64,000 nucleotides of DNA, from positions 100,929 through 164,928 of the forward strand of contig NZ_WVIC01000004.1 in the NCBI RefSeq assembly GCF_009939295.1, given 5' to 3'. The first letter of the stretch is position 1; every line of letters begins with the position of its first letter. The stretch is from Petrachloros mirabilis ULC683. GTDB taxonomy: Bacteria; Cyanobacteriota; Cyanobacteriia; Thermosynechococcales; Thermosynechococcaceae. Below the pieces are notes generated by a model. That model saw nothing but the letters and a program-made list of their open reading frames with translations. It had not been told where the DNA came from and ran no database searches. This document shows positions 39,339 through 51,760 of this stretch, one piece after another. The position numbers and the translations under genes are program-made.

Positions 39339-40163
39339 ATGGTGAATATTCAAGGAAAAACGGCTCTGATTACGGGTGCTTCTCGAGGGATTGGTCGAGC
39401 GATCGCAATTGAATTTGCCCAGCAAGGGATCAAACGCTTACTTTTGGTGTCGCGCAATCATCAGCGGCTTACAGAAGTGGCTACGGAGGCAGAAGCACTA
39501 GGGGCTAAAGTCACGCTCTTTCCCCTTGATCTAGCTGAGCCTGTGGCGATTAACATTGCTGTTGCTAAAGCCTGGCGTGACTACGGTCCGATCCATATTT
39601 TGGTCAACTGTGCGGGGGTGGCTCACCAGTCGGTCTTTTTGGCCTCTCGCCCCGCTCAAGTCGAGGCAGAGATCAATACGAATTTGCTGGGGATGTACAC
39701 AATTACTCGGCTGGTGGCACGACGGATGGTGGCTCAGCAAGAGGGCACTATTATTAACGTATCCAGCTTGATGGGAAAACTGGCGGCTCCAACCATGGCC
39801 ACCTATTCGGCAACCAAGTATGCCATTGTTGGGTTTACCCAAGCCCTGCGCGGGGAGTTGGCACCTCACAATATTAAGGTGGTGTCTCTCTTGCCTTCGC
39901 TGACGGAGACCGACATGACGAATCGGCTGGACTGGTTTCGCTGGATCATTCCGACCACACCCCAGCGGGTCGCTCAATCTCTAGTTGCAGGGTTGAGGCG
40001 CGGAACCGCAGAAATTTTGGTGGGTTGGCAAAGTCATCTGGCAGTGTGGTGCGATCGCATTGCCCCTCGACTCATGGAAAAAATTCTCTGTTTTGCCGCT
40101 CCCTTACCGGATACCAACCCCCAACTGACCCGCCTCCGGGAAGCGAGAGCTAGCTCTCGCTGA
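39339..40163 (+). CDS. Short-chain dehydrogenase/reductase
   Basis: The 274-residue product has the classical SDR features: TGASRGIG cofactor motif (12-19), NCAG (90-93), and the catalytic Ser142/143, Tyr156 and Lys160 in YSATK. A strong AGGAGG precedes the ATG, which was chosen over an open 38-codon upstream extension. Resemblance to 3-oxoacyl-reductase-like and DltE-like SDRs is general, and the substrate is unknown. It ends at a strong terminator. Confidence 0.9.
   Translation: MVNIQGKTALITGASRGIGRAIAIEFAQQGIKRLLLVSRNHQRLTEVATEAEALGAKVTLFPLDLAEPVAINIAVAKAWRDYGPIHILVNCAGVAHQSVFLASRPAQVEAEINTNLLGMYTITRLVARRMVAQQEGTIINVSSLMGKLAAPTMATYSATKYAIVGFTQALRGELAPHNIKVVSLLPSLTETDMTNRLDWFRWIIPTTPQRVAQSLVAGLRRGTAEILVGWQSHLAVWCDRIAPRLMEKILCFAAPLPDTNPQLTRLREARASSR
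40142..40161. repeat. Perfect 20-bp palindrome at the end of the SDR gene
   Basis: AGCGAGAGCTAGCTCTCGCT is its own reverse complement and encodes the last residues of the SDR. It lies 8 bases before the terminator stem and may be part of a larger 3' structure. Confidence 0.55.
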
Positions 40164-40169
40164 GCCATC

Positions 40170-40238
40170 GCCTCTCCCTCCCCTATTCCTGGATGATCTG
40201 GACAGATCACTGGCGCGAGTACGGGAGAGGCTTTTTTT
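40170..40238 (+). terminator. Strong intrinsic terminator of the SDR gene
   Basis: GCCTCTCCC (40170-40178) pairs with GGGAGAGGC (40223-40231) and is followed by seven T. The long loop contains its own hairpin, TGATCTG-GA-CAGATCA. The T run reaches the last codon of the convergent tspO gene. Confidence 0.85.
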
Positions 40239-40701
40239 ACACATCCAGACTATTGATCTGCATCATCTGCCAGGTGACAAACGTCCCAACGGGACTCCAG
40301 AGCAAATAAGGACCCAGCAGCCCAAAGGCCGGTACCGACACGAACCACACCTGAGCTGCTAGCACACAGCCAACGCCAAACCCTAGGGCTCCGATCCAAG
40401 TCCCCAAGCGCAGGCTCCGCAACTTAGACATCACTGGCGTATAAGCCAACACCAATAGCTCTAGCAGTAAATACCCAATCATCAAGCCCCAACTGCGGCT
40501 AGCCTCCCAAACTAGCACCGCAGACCCAGCTCCACAGATAAATACACCGATCCAGATTACTGGAATCAACCCCTCAAAGGTCAGCCAACGGGGACGACGC
40601 AGCCGCATAAACCAACGTAGGTCACGGCTATTTTGGAGCCGACTGCCCAACAGGGCAACTCCCAAGGTGACGCCCCCAATCACGAGCCAGGATGGAATCA
40701 T
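40237..40701 (-). CDS. tspO: TspO/MBR family protein
   Basis: The 154-residue protein has five hydrophobic helices and family features such as RRPRWLTFEGLIPVIW near the first loop and the LLGPYLLWSPVGTFVTWQMMQ ending. TspO proteins bind tetrapyrroles and affect stress responses in cyanobacteria. It runs toward the SDR gene and shares its terminator region. It is more divergent than typical bacterial TspO, so the family call is good but the ligand is unknown. Confidence 0.78.
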   Translation of the reverse strand: MIPSWLVIGGVTLGVALLGSRLQNSRDLRWFMRLRRPRWLTFEGLIPVIWIGVFICGAGSAVLVWEASRSWGLMIGYLLLELLVLAYTPVMSKLRSLRLGTWIGALGFGVGCVLAAQVWFVSVPAFGLLGPYLLWSPVGTFVTWQMMQINSLDV

Positions 40702-40769
40702 AAAATTATGCTGTAGTCGTTAAAACTCCCATGAAGTGGCAACTCTTTCACTGAGCAGTCCTCTTAATC

Positions 40770-41576
40770 TCAGCCTACATGATCTGGAGAAACTGAATTT
40801 GGATAAACCGCTCGGGAGGGCATCTTGCTAAGAATAGCCTGAATCCATTGAATTGCCTGGGTTGGATGACTGACTTGCGCTTCAGTCGGCAAGGTGGGGC
40901 GCTGCACCATCACCACGGGCAAGCCCAACTCACGGGCGGCCTGAATCTTGGCATAGGTTGCTTCACCCCCGCTATTTTTGCTGACCAGGGCTTGGATGGC
41001 ATAGGTTTTGAGCAGCTCACACTCCTGAGCCAGGGTAAAGGGCCCTCGTTGCAGCAAGACTTTACCAGGGGGCAGTTGCACCTCAGCACTGGGGAAATCA
41101 ATCATCCGCATTAGGAACCAGCACTGCTGCACAGAGGCAAAGGCTGCTAATTCCTGGCGACCAATGGTGAGAAAGATTCGCTGTCCTAAGGCCACGAGTC
41201 TGTGGGCAGCTTCTGGGTGGCTGGCCACTTCAATCCAGTGATCTTGAGCCTGTTTTGGCCAGGGGGGGCGGCAAAGAATCAGATGGGGAATGCCCACCTG
41301 GGTGGCTGCTGTGGAGGCATGGTGCGAGATTTGAGCGGCGAAGGGATGGGTGGCATCGATCAGGATGTCAATGGCGCGATCGCACAAGTAAGCAACCAGC
41401 CCATCTACCCCACCAAATCCGCCCACCCGCACAATTCCCGGCAAGGCTCTCGGTGTTTGGGTGCGCCCCGCCAAGGAGGTGATCACTTCAACAGTAGACA
41501 GCGAATGCAACTGGCGTACTAGAGCCGTAGCTTCTGTGGTTCCCCCTAAAATCAGGATGCGGTGTGGACATGTCAT
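40770..41576 (-). CDS. cobK: Precorrin-6A reductase
   Basis: This enzyme reduces the corrin macrocycle in B12 synthesis using NADPH. The 268-residue product begins HRILILGGTTEATALVRQL, a nucleotide-binding motif typical of CobK/CbiJ, and carries DATHPFAAQISHHAS and VSKNSGGEATYAKIQAARELGLPV, all characteristic. It is divergent from the TauE-type gene and has no adjacent cob genes, although cobE lies 4.5 kb upstream. Confidence 0.93.
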   Translation of the reverse strand: MTCPHRILILGGTTEATALVRQLHSLSTVEVITSLAGRTQTPRALPGIVRVGGFGGVDGLVAYLCDRAIDILIDATHPFAAQISHHASTAATQVGIPHLILCRPPWPKQAQDHWIEVASHPEAAHRLVALGQRIFLTIGRQELAAFASVQQCWFLMRMIDFPSAEVQLPPGKVLLQRGPFTLAQECELLKTYAIQALVSKNSGGEATYAKIQAARELGLPVVMVQRPTLPTEAQVSHPTQAIQWIQAILSKMPSRAVYPNSVSPDHVG

Positions 41577-41636
41577 ACTTTCTAATTGGGCTTGGAGGTA
41601 CGATATGTATCTTGGCTTTTGCTCAGGATTGGTGCG

Positions 41637-42395
41637 GTGATCTCGGTCTGGATATATGTGGGTGGAGGGCTCGCCTCAGGAATTTTAGCGGGATTCCTGG
41701 GCATTGGGGGGGGCACCCTCTTAGTTCCTCTCCTGGTAACGCTTCAGTTCAGCCCTGTGCAGGCGGTTGCTACGAGTAGCTTGGCTATTTTAATCACTGC
41801 TGGCGCTGGGAGTTGGCAAAACTGGCGCATGGGCTTTTTGCGTTTTCGCTCGGTCGTCAGCTTGGGGCTGCCAGCGATTTTGGCAGCGCAACTGGGTGCC
41901 TATGAGGCACGGCAAGTCCCCGCTTATGTTTTGCTCGTGGGCTTTGGGCTGTTGTTAGGCATCAGTGTCTATCTGGTGTCCTGGCGACAGCGGTTGGGGT
42001 ACCAGCCTCAGTCCTCTGGGTTGTCGCTCCCCTATGGATTGGCCTGTGGGTTGACAGGGGGGCTGGCGGGCTTGATGGCAGGCTTTTTTGGGGTGGGGGG
42101 TGGCGTGATTATGGTGCCCCTGCAAATGGTGTTGCTGGCACAGCCAATTAAGCCTGCGATCCAAACCAGTTTGGGGGTGATTGTAATCACGGCGGCCTCT
42201 GCGGTGGCGGGGCACGCCTGGGCAGGACAGGTGCAGGGTATAGCTGGACTGCTCTTGGGCTTGGGCGGTGTCGTAGGTGTCCAAATCAGTGCCCGCTGCT
42301 TACCGCGCTTGCCGGATCTAGTGGTTGCGATCGCATTTCGTACCCTGCTGATCGTCTTGGCGGGCTATATGTTTTGGCAGGCCACCCAAATCTAG
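41637..42395 (+). CDS. TauE/SafE-family membrane transporter
   Basis: The product has about eight hydrophobic helices arranged as two similar halves: GILAGFLGIGGGTLLVPLL near the start, and GLAGLMAGFFGVGGGVIMVPL in the middle. This duplication is the family mark. Members export sulfite or sulfonates or move other small anions. The start is uncertain: GTG at 41637 gives a family-like N-terminus, while TTG at 41586 would add 17 residues. The DUF-like 85-residue gene follows after 36 bases. Confidence 0.85.
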   Translation: MISVWIYVGGGLASGILAGFLGIGGGTLLVPLLVTLQFSPVQAVATSSLAILITAGAGSWQNWRMGFLRFRSVVSLGLPAILAAQLGAYEARQVPAYVLLVGFGLLLGISVYLVSWRQRLGYQPQSSGLSLPYGLACGLTGGLAGLMAGFFGVGGGVIMVPLQMVLLAQPIKPAIQTSLGVIVITAASAVAGHAWAGQVQGIAGLLLGLGGVVGVQISARCLPRLPDLVVAIAFRTLLIVLAGYMFWQATQI

Positions 42396-42431
42396 ACGTA
42401 AATTAGAGATCATAGACCTGAGGAAACAAGC

Positions 42432-42689
42432 ATGACAGTTGAACGCTGGACGGATGAAATGCTAGACAAGTTAGCAGATTCTGTTGTGGCACTCCGGGAT
42501 GACGTGGTGTCTCTCCGGGATGACGTGGTATCTCTGCGGGATGATGTCAAAGAACTCCGAGATGAGTCGAAAGAGCAAAGTATTCGCTTTAATGCCTATC
42601 AGCAAGCCTCGCAGTGGGTGGTCAACCTGGCCTTTGGGTTGCTAGCAACCGCGACGATTACGACCATTGTGACGGCAGTGATGAAGTGA
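42432..42689 (+). CDS. Small coiled-coil protein with C-terminal membrane helix
   Basis: The 85-residue protein begins with ERWTDEMLDKLADSV, continues with three LRDDVVS heptads encoded by 21-bp tandem repeats (42492-42554), and ends with a hydrophobic helix AFGLLATATITTIVTAVM. The heptads predict a coiled coil, so it is probably a membrane-anchored oligomer. Similar short proteins with variable heptad number are common in cyanobacteria. Function is unknown. It lies just after the TauE-like gene on the same strand. Confidence 0.75.
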   Translation: MTVERWTDEMLDKLADSVVALRDDVVSLRDDVVSLRDDVKELRDESKEQSIRFNAYQQASQWVVNLAFGLLATATITTIVTAVMK

Positions 42690-42735
42690 GCTGTCGTCTC
42701 GATATGGGCATTCCCCATGGCTTCTCCGGTAAAAG

Positions 42736-45966
<3,231 letters not shown>

Positions 45967-46150
45967 AGGGAAACCAACCAGTCAAAGCGCAATCACAGAA
46001 GTGGGCTGCTGCCCAAGAGACACAGGCATCAATATCGATATTGAGCACCCCTATGGATTGTGACATCCTCTGACGTTAACGGCTAGCAAATTGGCTGCAC
46101 AACAGTTTCATCAGTGACTTGATCAAAAGCTAGGTCATGAGCTGCGCCCA

Positions 46151-46260
46151 TATAGCGGTTCTCACCTGAGTGAGGTACCGAGTGGGGGGGGGTGGAACCC
46201 CCACGCAGGAGGCACTGCCCCCTACGCCCCATGTACTCCATTGATCTGTAAACCGCTGTA
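46151..46260 (-). mobile_element. MITE-like element, copy 2 (TATAGCGGTT ends)
   Basis: This is the inverse copy of the 13450-13557 element. It starts TATAGCGGTTCTCACCTGA and ends TGTAAACCGCTGTA, the latter with one mismatch in the inverted repeat. Internal words TGAGGTACC, GGCACTGCCCCC and CCCATGTACTCCATTGAT mirror copy 1 on the other strand. Confidence 0.75.
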
Positions 46261-46455
46261 TCTTCGCTTTGAGTCAATCCTCACTTTAACCCTCATCAAC
46301 TTCTTGGTATTCAGCGATCCTTCAACACAAAGCTGGCATTATCCATCACTAGCCACGGGCATGAAAGCGTTGCCTGCCCTGCTCAGGAGTGTGCCAACGG
46401 CAAACCAGGATTAACAGTTTGTTACAGAAGTTACAAGTCTAATCCTGGGGGCTGT

Positions 46456-46469
46456 GTAATAATACCTAC
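46456..46469 (+). promoter_or_regulatory. NtcA-like site GTAN8TAC
   Basis: GTA-ATAATACC-TAC matches the NtcA consensus exactly and is 30 bases before the ATG of the 81-residue gene. No -10 box lies at the activating distance, so it would act as a repressor site or is a chance match. Confidence 0.3.
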
Positions 46470-46499
46470 CACAAAATCACTTGCAATCAGGAGCAAAAT

Positions 46500-46745
46500 A
46501 TGCATCAGCCCCTCTGTCGCCACCGCGCTGAGAAGGTTCTTGAGGTTTATTGGCAAAGACCCGTCAGTCTCAAAGAAAGTACAACCCTGGTTACAGCCCT
46601 GATGAACCCCATGGCGGCTGCCAGCCACCAGTTCCTGATGAAGAACATTGGGATGCACTTAGAGCAGGCACGCGCCATTTACGAGGTTCACGCACCTGAA
46701 ACTTGCCATTGCGACGAAGCTGTCTCTAACGATCTGGCTGCATAG
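46500..46745 (+). CDS. Hypothetical protein, 81 residues
   Basis: CAGGAG sits 6 bases before the ATG. The product is mostly helical (SLKESTTLVTALMNPMAAAS, then FLMKNIGMHLEQARAIYEVH) with cysteines near both ends (Cys6 and ETCHCDEA). No domain was recognised. It runs convergently to the ArsA/GET3 gene. The good ribosome-binding site and AT-rich promoter region favour a real gene. Confidence 0.55.
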   Translation: MHQPLCRHRAEKVLEVYWQRPVSLKESTTLVTALMNPMAAASHQFLMKNIGMHLEQARAIYEVHAPETCHCDEAVSNDLAA

Positions 46746-46759
46746 GGTGGTTTCTGGGG

Positions 46760-47950
46760 CTAAACAGTAACCCCCACATTGCTAAAGCGAATTTTCAAGT
46801 AATCTTCTTCCATCTTTGCTCCAGCAGGCTGCATGGCAGCCAATGCCTGGGGCAACACTAAATTTCGGCGGTGGTTGCCAATGCGAATATTGAGTTCATC
46901 AGCCGTCTTACTCAGCTCAATTTTGTTTTTGGGAATTCCCGGCAGGTATAGCTCTAAGCTGTACTCGTCTTGGGTCTGAACCACCCGCAGCGTGGTTTCT
47001 TTATAAAACACCTGAGTTGGATCTTCTCCGGGGTAAAGTATATCTTTCAGGCGTTCGAGGGCGGCTAGGCCGCACATCTCCTGCTGAAACAAGGGGACTT
47101 CTTTAACGGGTAGGGGACGAAAGTTCTCGTGTATTTGGTGGCGATACTCTTGTTGGTTGGTTTTCCACTGCTGAAAGAAGGGATCTTCAACGTGATCTGG
47201 AATAATGCGGTTAGCTATTACCAAATCTGTGGCCACATTGTAGAGACTCAGGTAAGCATGGGCGCGTAGCGATTCTTTGATCACCATTTTCTCGGGATTA
47301 GTGACCAGCCGTACCGAGGTCTGAGTATTGTCGGTCAACACTTTTTCCAGGGCTTCAATTTGCTCGTAGAACTCGTAGGGCGCATCCATGACCGCTTGAT
47401 CGGGGAGCGAAAAACCAGCAATGGGACGGAAGAAGGGTTCCACTAAAGGCCGCAGAGCGACAGACATTTTTTGCAAGGGCTTGTAAAATCGGCGCATATA
47501 CCAGCCGCTCACTTCTGGCAGGCTCAGCAACCGTAGTGCGGTTCCCGTGGGTGCTGAGTCAATGATTAAAACATCGTAAGTGGCTTCGTCATAGTGACGT
47601 TTCATCCGCACTAGGCCAAAAATTTCATCCATACCGGGTAAAATAGCCAGTTCTTCTGCCTGAACGCCTTCTAGTCCCCGAGCCTGAAGAACCTGGGTAA
47701 TGTAGCGCTTGACGGCTCCCCAGTTGGTTTCTAGTTCCATGAGGGCATCGAGTTCCGCACCCCAGAGATTAGGACACACCTGGATTGGCTCATGCCCCAT
47801 TTCCATATCAAAACTGTCAGCTAGAGAATGAGCAGGATCGGTACTCAGAACCAGGGTTCTATAGCCCAACTCTGCACAGCGTAGACCAGTAGCAGCGGCA
47901 ACCGAGGTTTTGCCAACGCCGCCCTTGCCCGTCATTAAAATTACGCGCAT
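46760..47950 (-). CDS. ArsA/GET3-family ATPase with Hsp20-like C-terminal domain
   Basis: The 396-residue protein has the deviant Walker A GKGGVGKT (8-15), [13 protein letters not shown] switch and [10 protein letters not shown] motifs of ArsA/GET3. After about residue 310 a beta-rich alpha-crystallin-like domain follows ([19 protein letters not shown], then [17 protein letters not shown]). This combination is typical of cyanobacterial and plastid GET3-like proteins. It is unlikely to be an arsenite pump, since no arsB is near. A role in targeting or membrane-protein biogenesis is inferred from GET3 homologues. Confidence 0.92.
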   Translation of the reverse strand: MRVILMTGKGGVGKTSVAAATGLRCAELGYRTLVLSTDPAHSLADSFDMEMGHEPIQVCPNLWGAELDALMELETNWGAVKRYITQVLQARGLEGVQAEELAILPGMDEIFGLVRMKRHYDEATYDVLIIDSAPTGTALRLLSLPEVSGWYMRRFYKPLQKMSVALRPLVEPFFRPIAGFSLPDQAVMDAPYEFYEQIEALEKVLTDNTQTSVRLVTNPEKMVIKESLRAHAYLSLYNVATDLVIANRIIPDHVEDPFFQQWKTNQQEYRHQIHENFRPLPVKEVPLFQQEMCGLAALERLKDILYPGEDPTQVFYKETTLRVVQTQDEYSLELYLPGIPKNKIELSKTADELNIRIGNHRRNLVLPQALAAMQPAGAKMEEDYLKIRFSNVGVTV

Positions 47951-48107
47951 AACCAATGGGGATAGAGTTTAGGTGAACAGATAATCAGGGGTCAGCAGTC
48001 CCACGCAGGACAGGAACCACCCCCCTTGAGCAGCCCTGGGGCAGCCCGTCTATCCCATTGTGCCGAAATTATTACCATAAAGGGGAAGGATTACGGATCT
48101 AGTCTCC

Positions 48108-48875
48108 ATGCACCTCACCTGGCTCGACAGCAATAGCTGGCTGATTGAAATGGCTCAACAGCGGATCTTGCTAGACCCCTGGCTCGTCGGGCCATTGGTC
48201 TTTGGCAATACCCCCTGGTTTTTTAAGGGGGAAAAAAACCGACCCCCATCGATTCCCGAAGCGGTTGATGGCATTCTACTGTCCCAGGGATTACCCGATC
48301 ATGCCCACCCTGAAACCTTGAAGCAGCTAGATCATCAAATTCCGGTGATTGGCTCTGCCAATGCGGCCAAAGTCGTTCAAGACTTGGGCTATATCCAGGT
48401 CACCGCGCTAGCCCATGGTGAGCGAACTCAGTTGGCGAATTTGGAAATTTTGGCGCTGCCGGGTGCCCCCATTGGCCCGTTCCTGGTTGAAAATGGATAT
48501 CTGTTGAAAGACTTAGAACAGGGTACCACTCTGTATTACGAGCCCCATGGGTATCATGCCGCTGCACTCCAGGATCTGGGATCTGTAGATGTGGTGATTA
48601 CGCCGCTGACCAGTTTGAGCTTGCCCTTGGTCGGTGCTTTCATTCGAGGCGGAGAAGTGGCACTGCAACCCGTGGAATGGCTCAAACCGCAGGTGATTTT
48701 GTCCACGACTACGGGGGCAGGGAGCGATGTAGAGTTTTCCGGGTTTCTGAACCCCTTCATCACTGAGGCAGATGGGCCGGAGGTCTTCCAGGGCTTACTT
48801 GCAGATCGCAACCTGTCAACCCAGGTGTTAACCCCCAAGCCAGGTCAGCGGGTTGCAGTGCCGCTAGCTGGCTGA
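48108..48875 (+). CDS. MBL-fold protein with degenerate metal site
   Basis: The 255-residue product has the beta-lactamase-fold start MHLTWLDSNSWLIEMAQQRI and ILLDPWL strand. Where active enzymes have HxHxDH, it reads SQGLPDHAH (Asp64, His65), lacking the first two histidines. The same substitution occurs, as far as I recall, in cyanobacterial and plant relatives. It is divergent from the ArsA/GET3 gene. Catalysis by the standard two-metal mechanism is doubtful and function unknown. Confidence 0.82.
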   Translation: MHLTWLDSNSWLIEMAQQRILLDPWLVGPLVFGNTPWFFKGEKNRPPSIPEAVDGILLSQGLPDHAHPETLKQLDHQIPVIGSANAAKVVQDLGYIQVTALAHGERTQLANLEILALPGAPIGPFLVENGYLLKDLEQGTTLYYEPHGYHAAALQDLGSVDVVITPLTSLSLPLVGAFIRGGEVALQPVEWLKPQVILSTTTGAGSDVEFSGFLNPFITEADGPEVFQGLLADRNLSTQVLTPKPGQRVAVPLAG

Positions 48876-48967
48876 CTGACAAATCCTGCATCCAAATCGG
48901 CTGTTGCTCCGTATCTAACTTGAGCACTTTTCACAATTGGTAATTTTTCAAGGACTTGAATACCCCT

Positions 48968-49594
48968 ATGAATAAGGTTAGGCGGAGTTTGTTGAATATT
49001 TTTCTGGGTACCGTGACCTGCTTACTACTGATCGGTAGCGCCAATGTTCCTTTAATGCATCATGCTGTTGCCCGCGTTGATCCAACCCCAGCAGCTCAAG
49101 GTTTATCCTCTGCTGCTTTAGTGGCAAACCTGAACAAGGCAGAGTCTACCTTGATGGCGCAGGGAACTGCTCGTCCAGGGTTGACTCGCTATGTGGCAGT
49201 CCTCACGCGATCGCAAGTTGTCCCCACTATGCCATCCACTTCTGCCTTTGGGGCAGCCGGAGCCGCTTTGGTGGGCAATCGCCTCGTGGTTCGGGGAGAC
49301 TTCAGCAATCTTGCGGGTGCATTGCGAGACTATGCCACCGATCCCCTGGATCCACCGAATCCCAACATTACCTCAGCGGTACATATCCATCAGGGTGCCC
49401 CTGATGTAAACGGGCCGTTTAAGTATGCTCTCACCGTCACCCCTGACAGCACGGAACGAGCTGGACGATTCTCAGGAGAGTACAATCTCACCCCTGAACA
49501 ATTGCAAGCTCTTTCCAATGGTGAGCTGTATGTTGATATTCACACTACCCGTAATCGGGGGGGAGAACTTCGGGGCATTTTTCGGCCCTATTAG
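48968..49594 (+). CDS. Exported CHRD-domain protein
   Basis: The product (208 residues) has a signal peptide (RRSLLNIFLGTVTCLLLIG) and a CHRD domain, first described in chordin. The domain is shown by AVHIHQGAPDVNGPFKYALTV and the end NGELYVDIHTTRNRGGELRG. It is probably secreted or periplasmic. CHRD proteins in bacteria have no firm function. The ATG at 48968 was preferred to a TTG four codons earlier. The cruP gene is convergent, 17 bases away. Confidence 0.88.
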   Translation: MNKVRRSLLNIFLGTVTCLLLIGSANVPLMHHAVARVDPTPAAQGLSSAALVANLNKAESTLMAQGTARPGLTRYVAVLTRSQVVPTMPSTSAFGAAGAALVGNRLVVRGDFSNLAGALRDYATDPLDPPNPNITSAVHIHQGAPDVNGPFKYALTVTPDSTERAGRFSGEYNLTPEQLQALSNGELYVDIHTTRNRGGELRGIFRPY

Positions 49595-49611
49595 GGTATT
49601 TTGATGAATGA

Positions 49612-51666
49612 CTAGCTTTGGAGCCGGGCGATGGCAGGTTCAGCTTGAGGTTCTCGGTGCAAGACCCGCTCAATTCGGGGCTGCCCCCAGGAGTAAGTGA
49701 CTGCATAGCTACGCGCTAATAGCCACAACCACAGACCAGGTGCTTTCACTTCCAACCAGGGTTGGAGACGACGCACTAGCTGCGGGAACCAGGGACGCAA
49801 TAGGGCATTGACAAAGGCACTGACTGTAAAGCTCCAGTAGCTGCCCAACCAGCGCACCATATCTTTGGGGCCGACCAGATCCCAGATCCACAGCAGCAGG
49901 GCGGGGTTGGTGAAGGCGGCTTTGAGGGCCATGCGGTTAAAGTCAAGCCAGCCGAAGCGATCTTTAATAAACTGATCGGCTTTGGCGGAGGATTCACTGG
50001 CCAGAATGCCAAAGAAGGTATTAAGCATGGCATTCACCCGCTCTGGAGCAAGCTGGCGACCGGTGGGCACCATCATCCCCCGGGAAAACAGCCAAGTCAC
50101 CGCAATGTTGCTTTGGTAGGCCCGAATTTGGTTCAGGTGCTGGGCTTGCAGCAAATCATGCTGGAGGGCTGTATCCAGCAAGTCCGTCAGTCGGGGCAGG
50201 TTTCTAACCAGGGAGCCAAACCCCGTAAAGACGAGGGGTGATTGGAGGGAGGCGGCATCCCCAATGGCAATGAGGCGATCAAAGGCGGTGGTGCGATCGC
50301 GCCCACTCAGACTGAAGTACCCCGGAATATAGCCAAAGGTCGGCTTCAGCCATTGCAGTTGCTCCGGGTCGCAGCGACGATACTCCGGCAAAATGGTAAA
50401 GAAATCTTCGTACATTTCCAGGAGCGACCCCGGATTCTCCGGATGAACCTGGTGATAGTGGAACAAATAAAAAGTCAGCTCATCCCCTGGCCCCGGAAAC
50501 AGCTCCCAGATCAATTGCCGCCCTCGGGAAATATCGCCATGGCTGTTGAGCACATCCCCAAAATTGGCGTCCCAGACGCCCGGTGCAAAACCCTTGACCA
50601 CAGCACCCACCGTGGGACAAACGCTGTCAAAGGCCCGACCGCCATTGAGCTGCCAGGCAATGGGCGAGGCCGTCCCCATGGCATCAACCACTAGGCGTCC
50701 AGTGGCAGTGCGGGGGCTGCCGGAGGGTAAAAACCTGGCTTGTACCCTAGCCTGGTGAGGGTCAATATCCACGCGGGTAAATTCGGTTTCGTCCCAGATT
50801 TCACCCCCGGCCCGCCGTAGTTTTTCGCCGCACAGTTGCAGCAGCCGACTGGTGTCAATGGCAATATTCAACACTGTGGGCGTATGCAATACCCGAGCCT
50901 TGGCTTGCGGGGGATTATTGGCATCAAAGAACTTATTGAAGCCATCTTGATATTCGCGGGCAATCAGGCTCTCAAACTCTGACTCAGTAAACAGACCCAA
51001 GTCAATCAGGTTCTGAAACTCCTGCCGCGAAATATTCCACTCCCGATTCATGCGACCAAAAGCCAACCGCTCGATCAGCAACACCCGGTAGCCCAAGCGC
51101 GCCATCACCGCCGCATGGATGACCCCTAAAGCACCGCCAATATAGATCAGATCATAGGTGGGAGGGGCAGTGCTAGCAGGCTCAGGCTGAGCAAAGATCA
51201 CTGCCTTTGGGTCTTGGGGCGATCGCACCCCCTCCCGCCAGCGTTTTTCCCACCAGTAGACCCGGTTGAGATCATACTCACCCTTGGGCATGCGCTGAAA
51301 GTACTTCACGGTCAGGGGATGGGTGGCTTGCAGCGCCGCAAAGATAGACTGACGCTGCGGATCAAAGGCTGGCAGGTCTGGATACTCCTGAGGAAAAGCA
51401 ACCCGCAGTTGTTGTTCCAGAGCGCGCAAGAGCTGGGATTCTTGGGGTAGGGGTCGCTCGCTCCAGCGAATAACTTTCAAGTAAGTGGTGCGTTGCAGCG
51501 ACCAGACAAAGATCGAAAGTTCTCCTATAGGCTGGGTAAAGCGAACCAAACAGCCTTGAGGGGCAGACACCTTCTCCCCCTGGATCGGCTGGTAAGTCCA
51601 TTGCAGCCAAGTGCGAACTGCCTCTGAGTTGGGGGTGGGAACCTCGATATAAAAAATTTCTTGCAT
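49612..51666 (-). CDS. cruP: CruP, lycopene-cyclase-like FAD oxidoreductase
   Basis: The 684-residue product has a Rossmann FAD motif (YDLIYIGGALGVIHAAVMAR) near residue 175, preceded by a cyanobacteria-specific N-terminal domain, with LAFGRMNREWNISRQEF and IAIGDAASLQSPLVFTGFGS further on. This matches CruP, the paralogue of the lycopene cyclase CruA found in oxygenic phototrophs. In plants CruP lowers beta-carotene epoxide under stress. Cyclase activity for CruP itself is disputed. The ATG at 51666 gives the family start. Confidence 0.9.
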   Translation of the reverse strand: MQEIFYIEVPTPNSEAVRTWLQWTYQPIQGEKVSAPQGCLVRFTQPIGELSIFVWSLQRTTYLKVIRWSERPLPQESQLLRALEQQLRVAFPQEYPDLPAFDPQRQSIFAALQATHPLTVKYFQRMPKGEYDLNRVYWWEKRWREGVRSPQDPKAVIFAQPEPASTAPPTYDLIYIGGALGVIHAAVMARLGYRVLLIERLAFGRMNREWNISRQEFQNLIDLGLFTESEFESLIAREYQDGFNKFFDANNPPQAKARVLHTPTVLNIAIDTSRLLQLCGEKLRRAGGEIWDETEFTRVDIDPHQARVQARFLPSGSPRTATGRLVVDAMGTASPIAWQLNGGRAFDSVCPTVGAVVKGFAPGVWDANFGDVLNSHGDISRGRQLIWELFPGPGDELTFYLFHYHQVHPENPGSLLEMYEDFFTILPEYRRCDPEQLQWLKPTFGYIPGYFSLSGRDRTTAFDRLIAIGDAASLQSPLVFTGFGSLVRNLPRLTDLLDTALQHDLLQAQHLNQIRAYQSNIAVTWLFSRGMMVPTGRQLAPERVNAMLNTFFGILASESSAKADQFIKDRFGWLDFNRMALKAAFTNPALLLWIWDLVGPKDMVRWLGSYWSFTVSAFVNALLRPWFPQLVRRLQPWLEVKAPGLWLWLLARSYAVTYSWGQPRIERVLHREPQAEPAIARLQS

Positions 51667-51760
51667 TTTTATGAGGAGATGAAACAAATCGCTGCAAAAT
51701 GGCTAAGGATAGGTTATTTTCAACCAAGTCCTCATCCAATCATTCCAGCTCAGACAATTG

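Larger units (their letters stand above)
45967..46499. other. Gap upstream of carB with one MITE-like repeat
   Basis: The interval holds the repeat at 46151-46260 and promoters for carB and the 81-residue gene. A GTAN8TAC site, the NtcA consensus, is at 46456-46469, and GTTACA is directly repeated just before it. No other gene is visible. Confidence 0.45.

Noticed and set aside
40770..41576. Cobalamin riboswitch near cobK or cobE
   Set aside because: No B12-box-like sequence or suitable long leader was recognised upstream of either gene.
46083..46277. 64-codon minus-strand frame upstream of carB
   Set aside because: It is mostly the MITE-like repeat translated.
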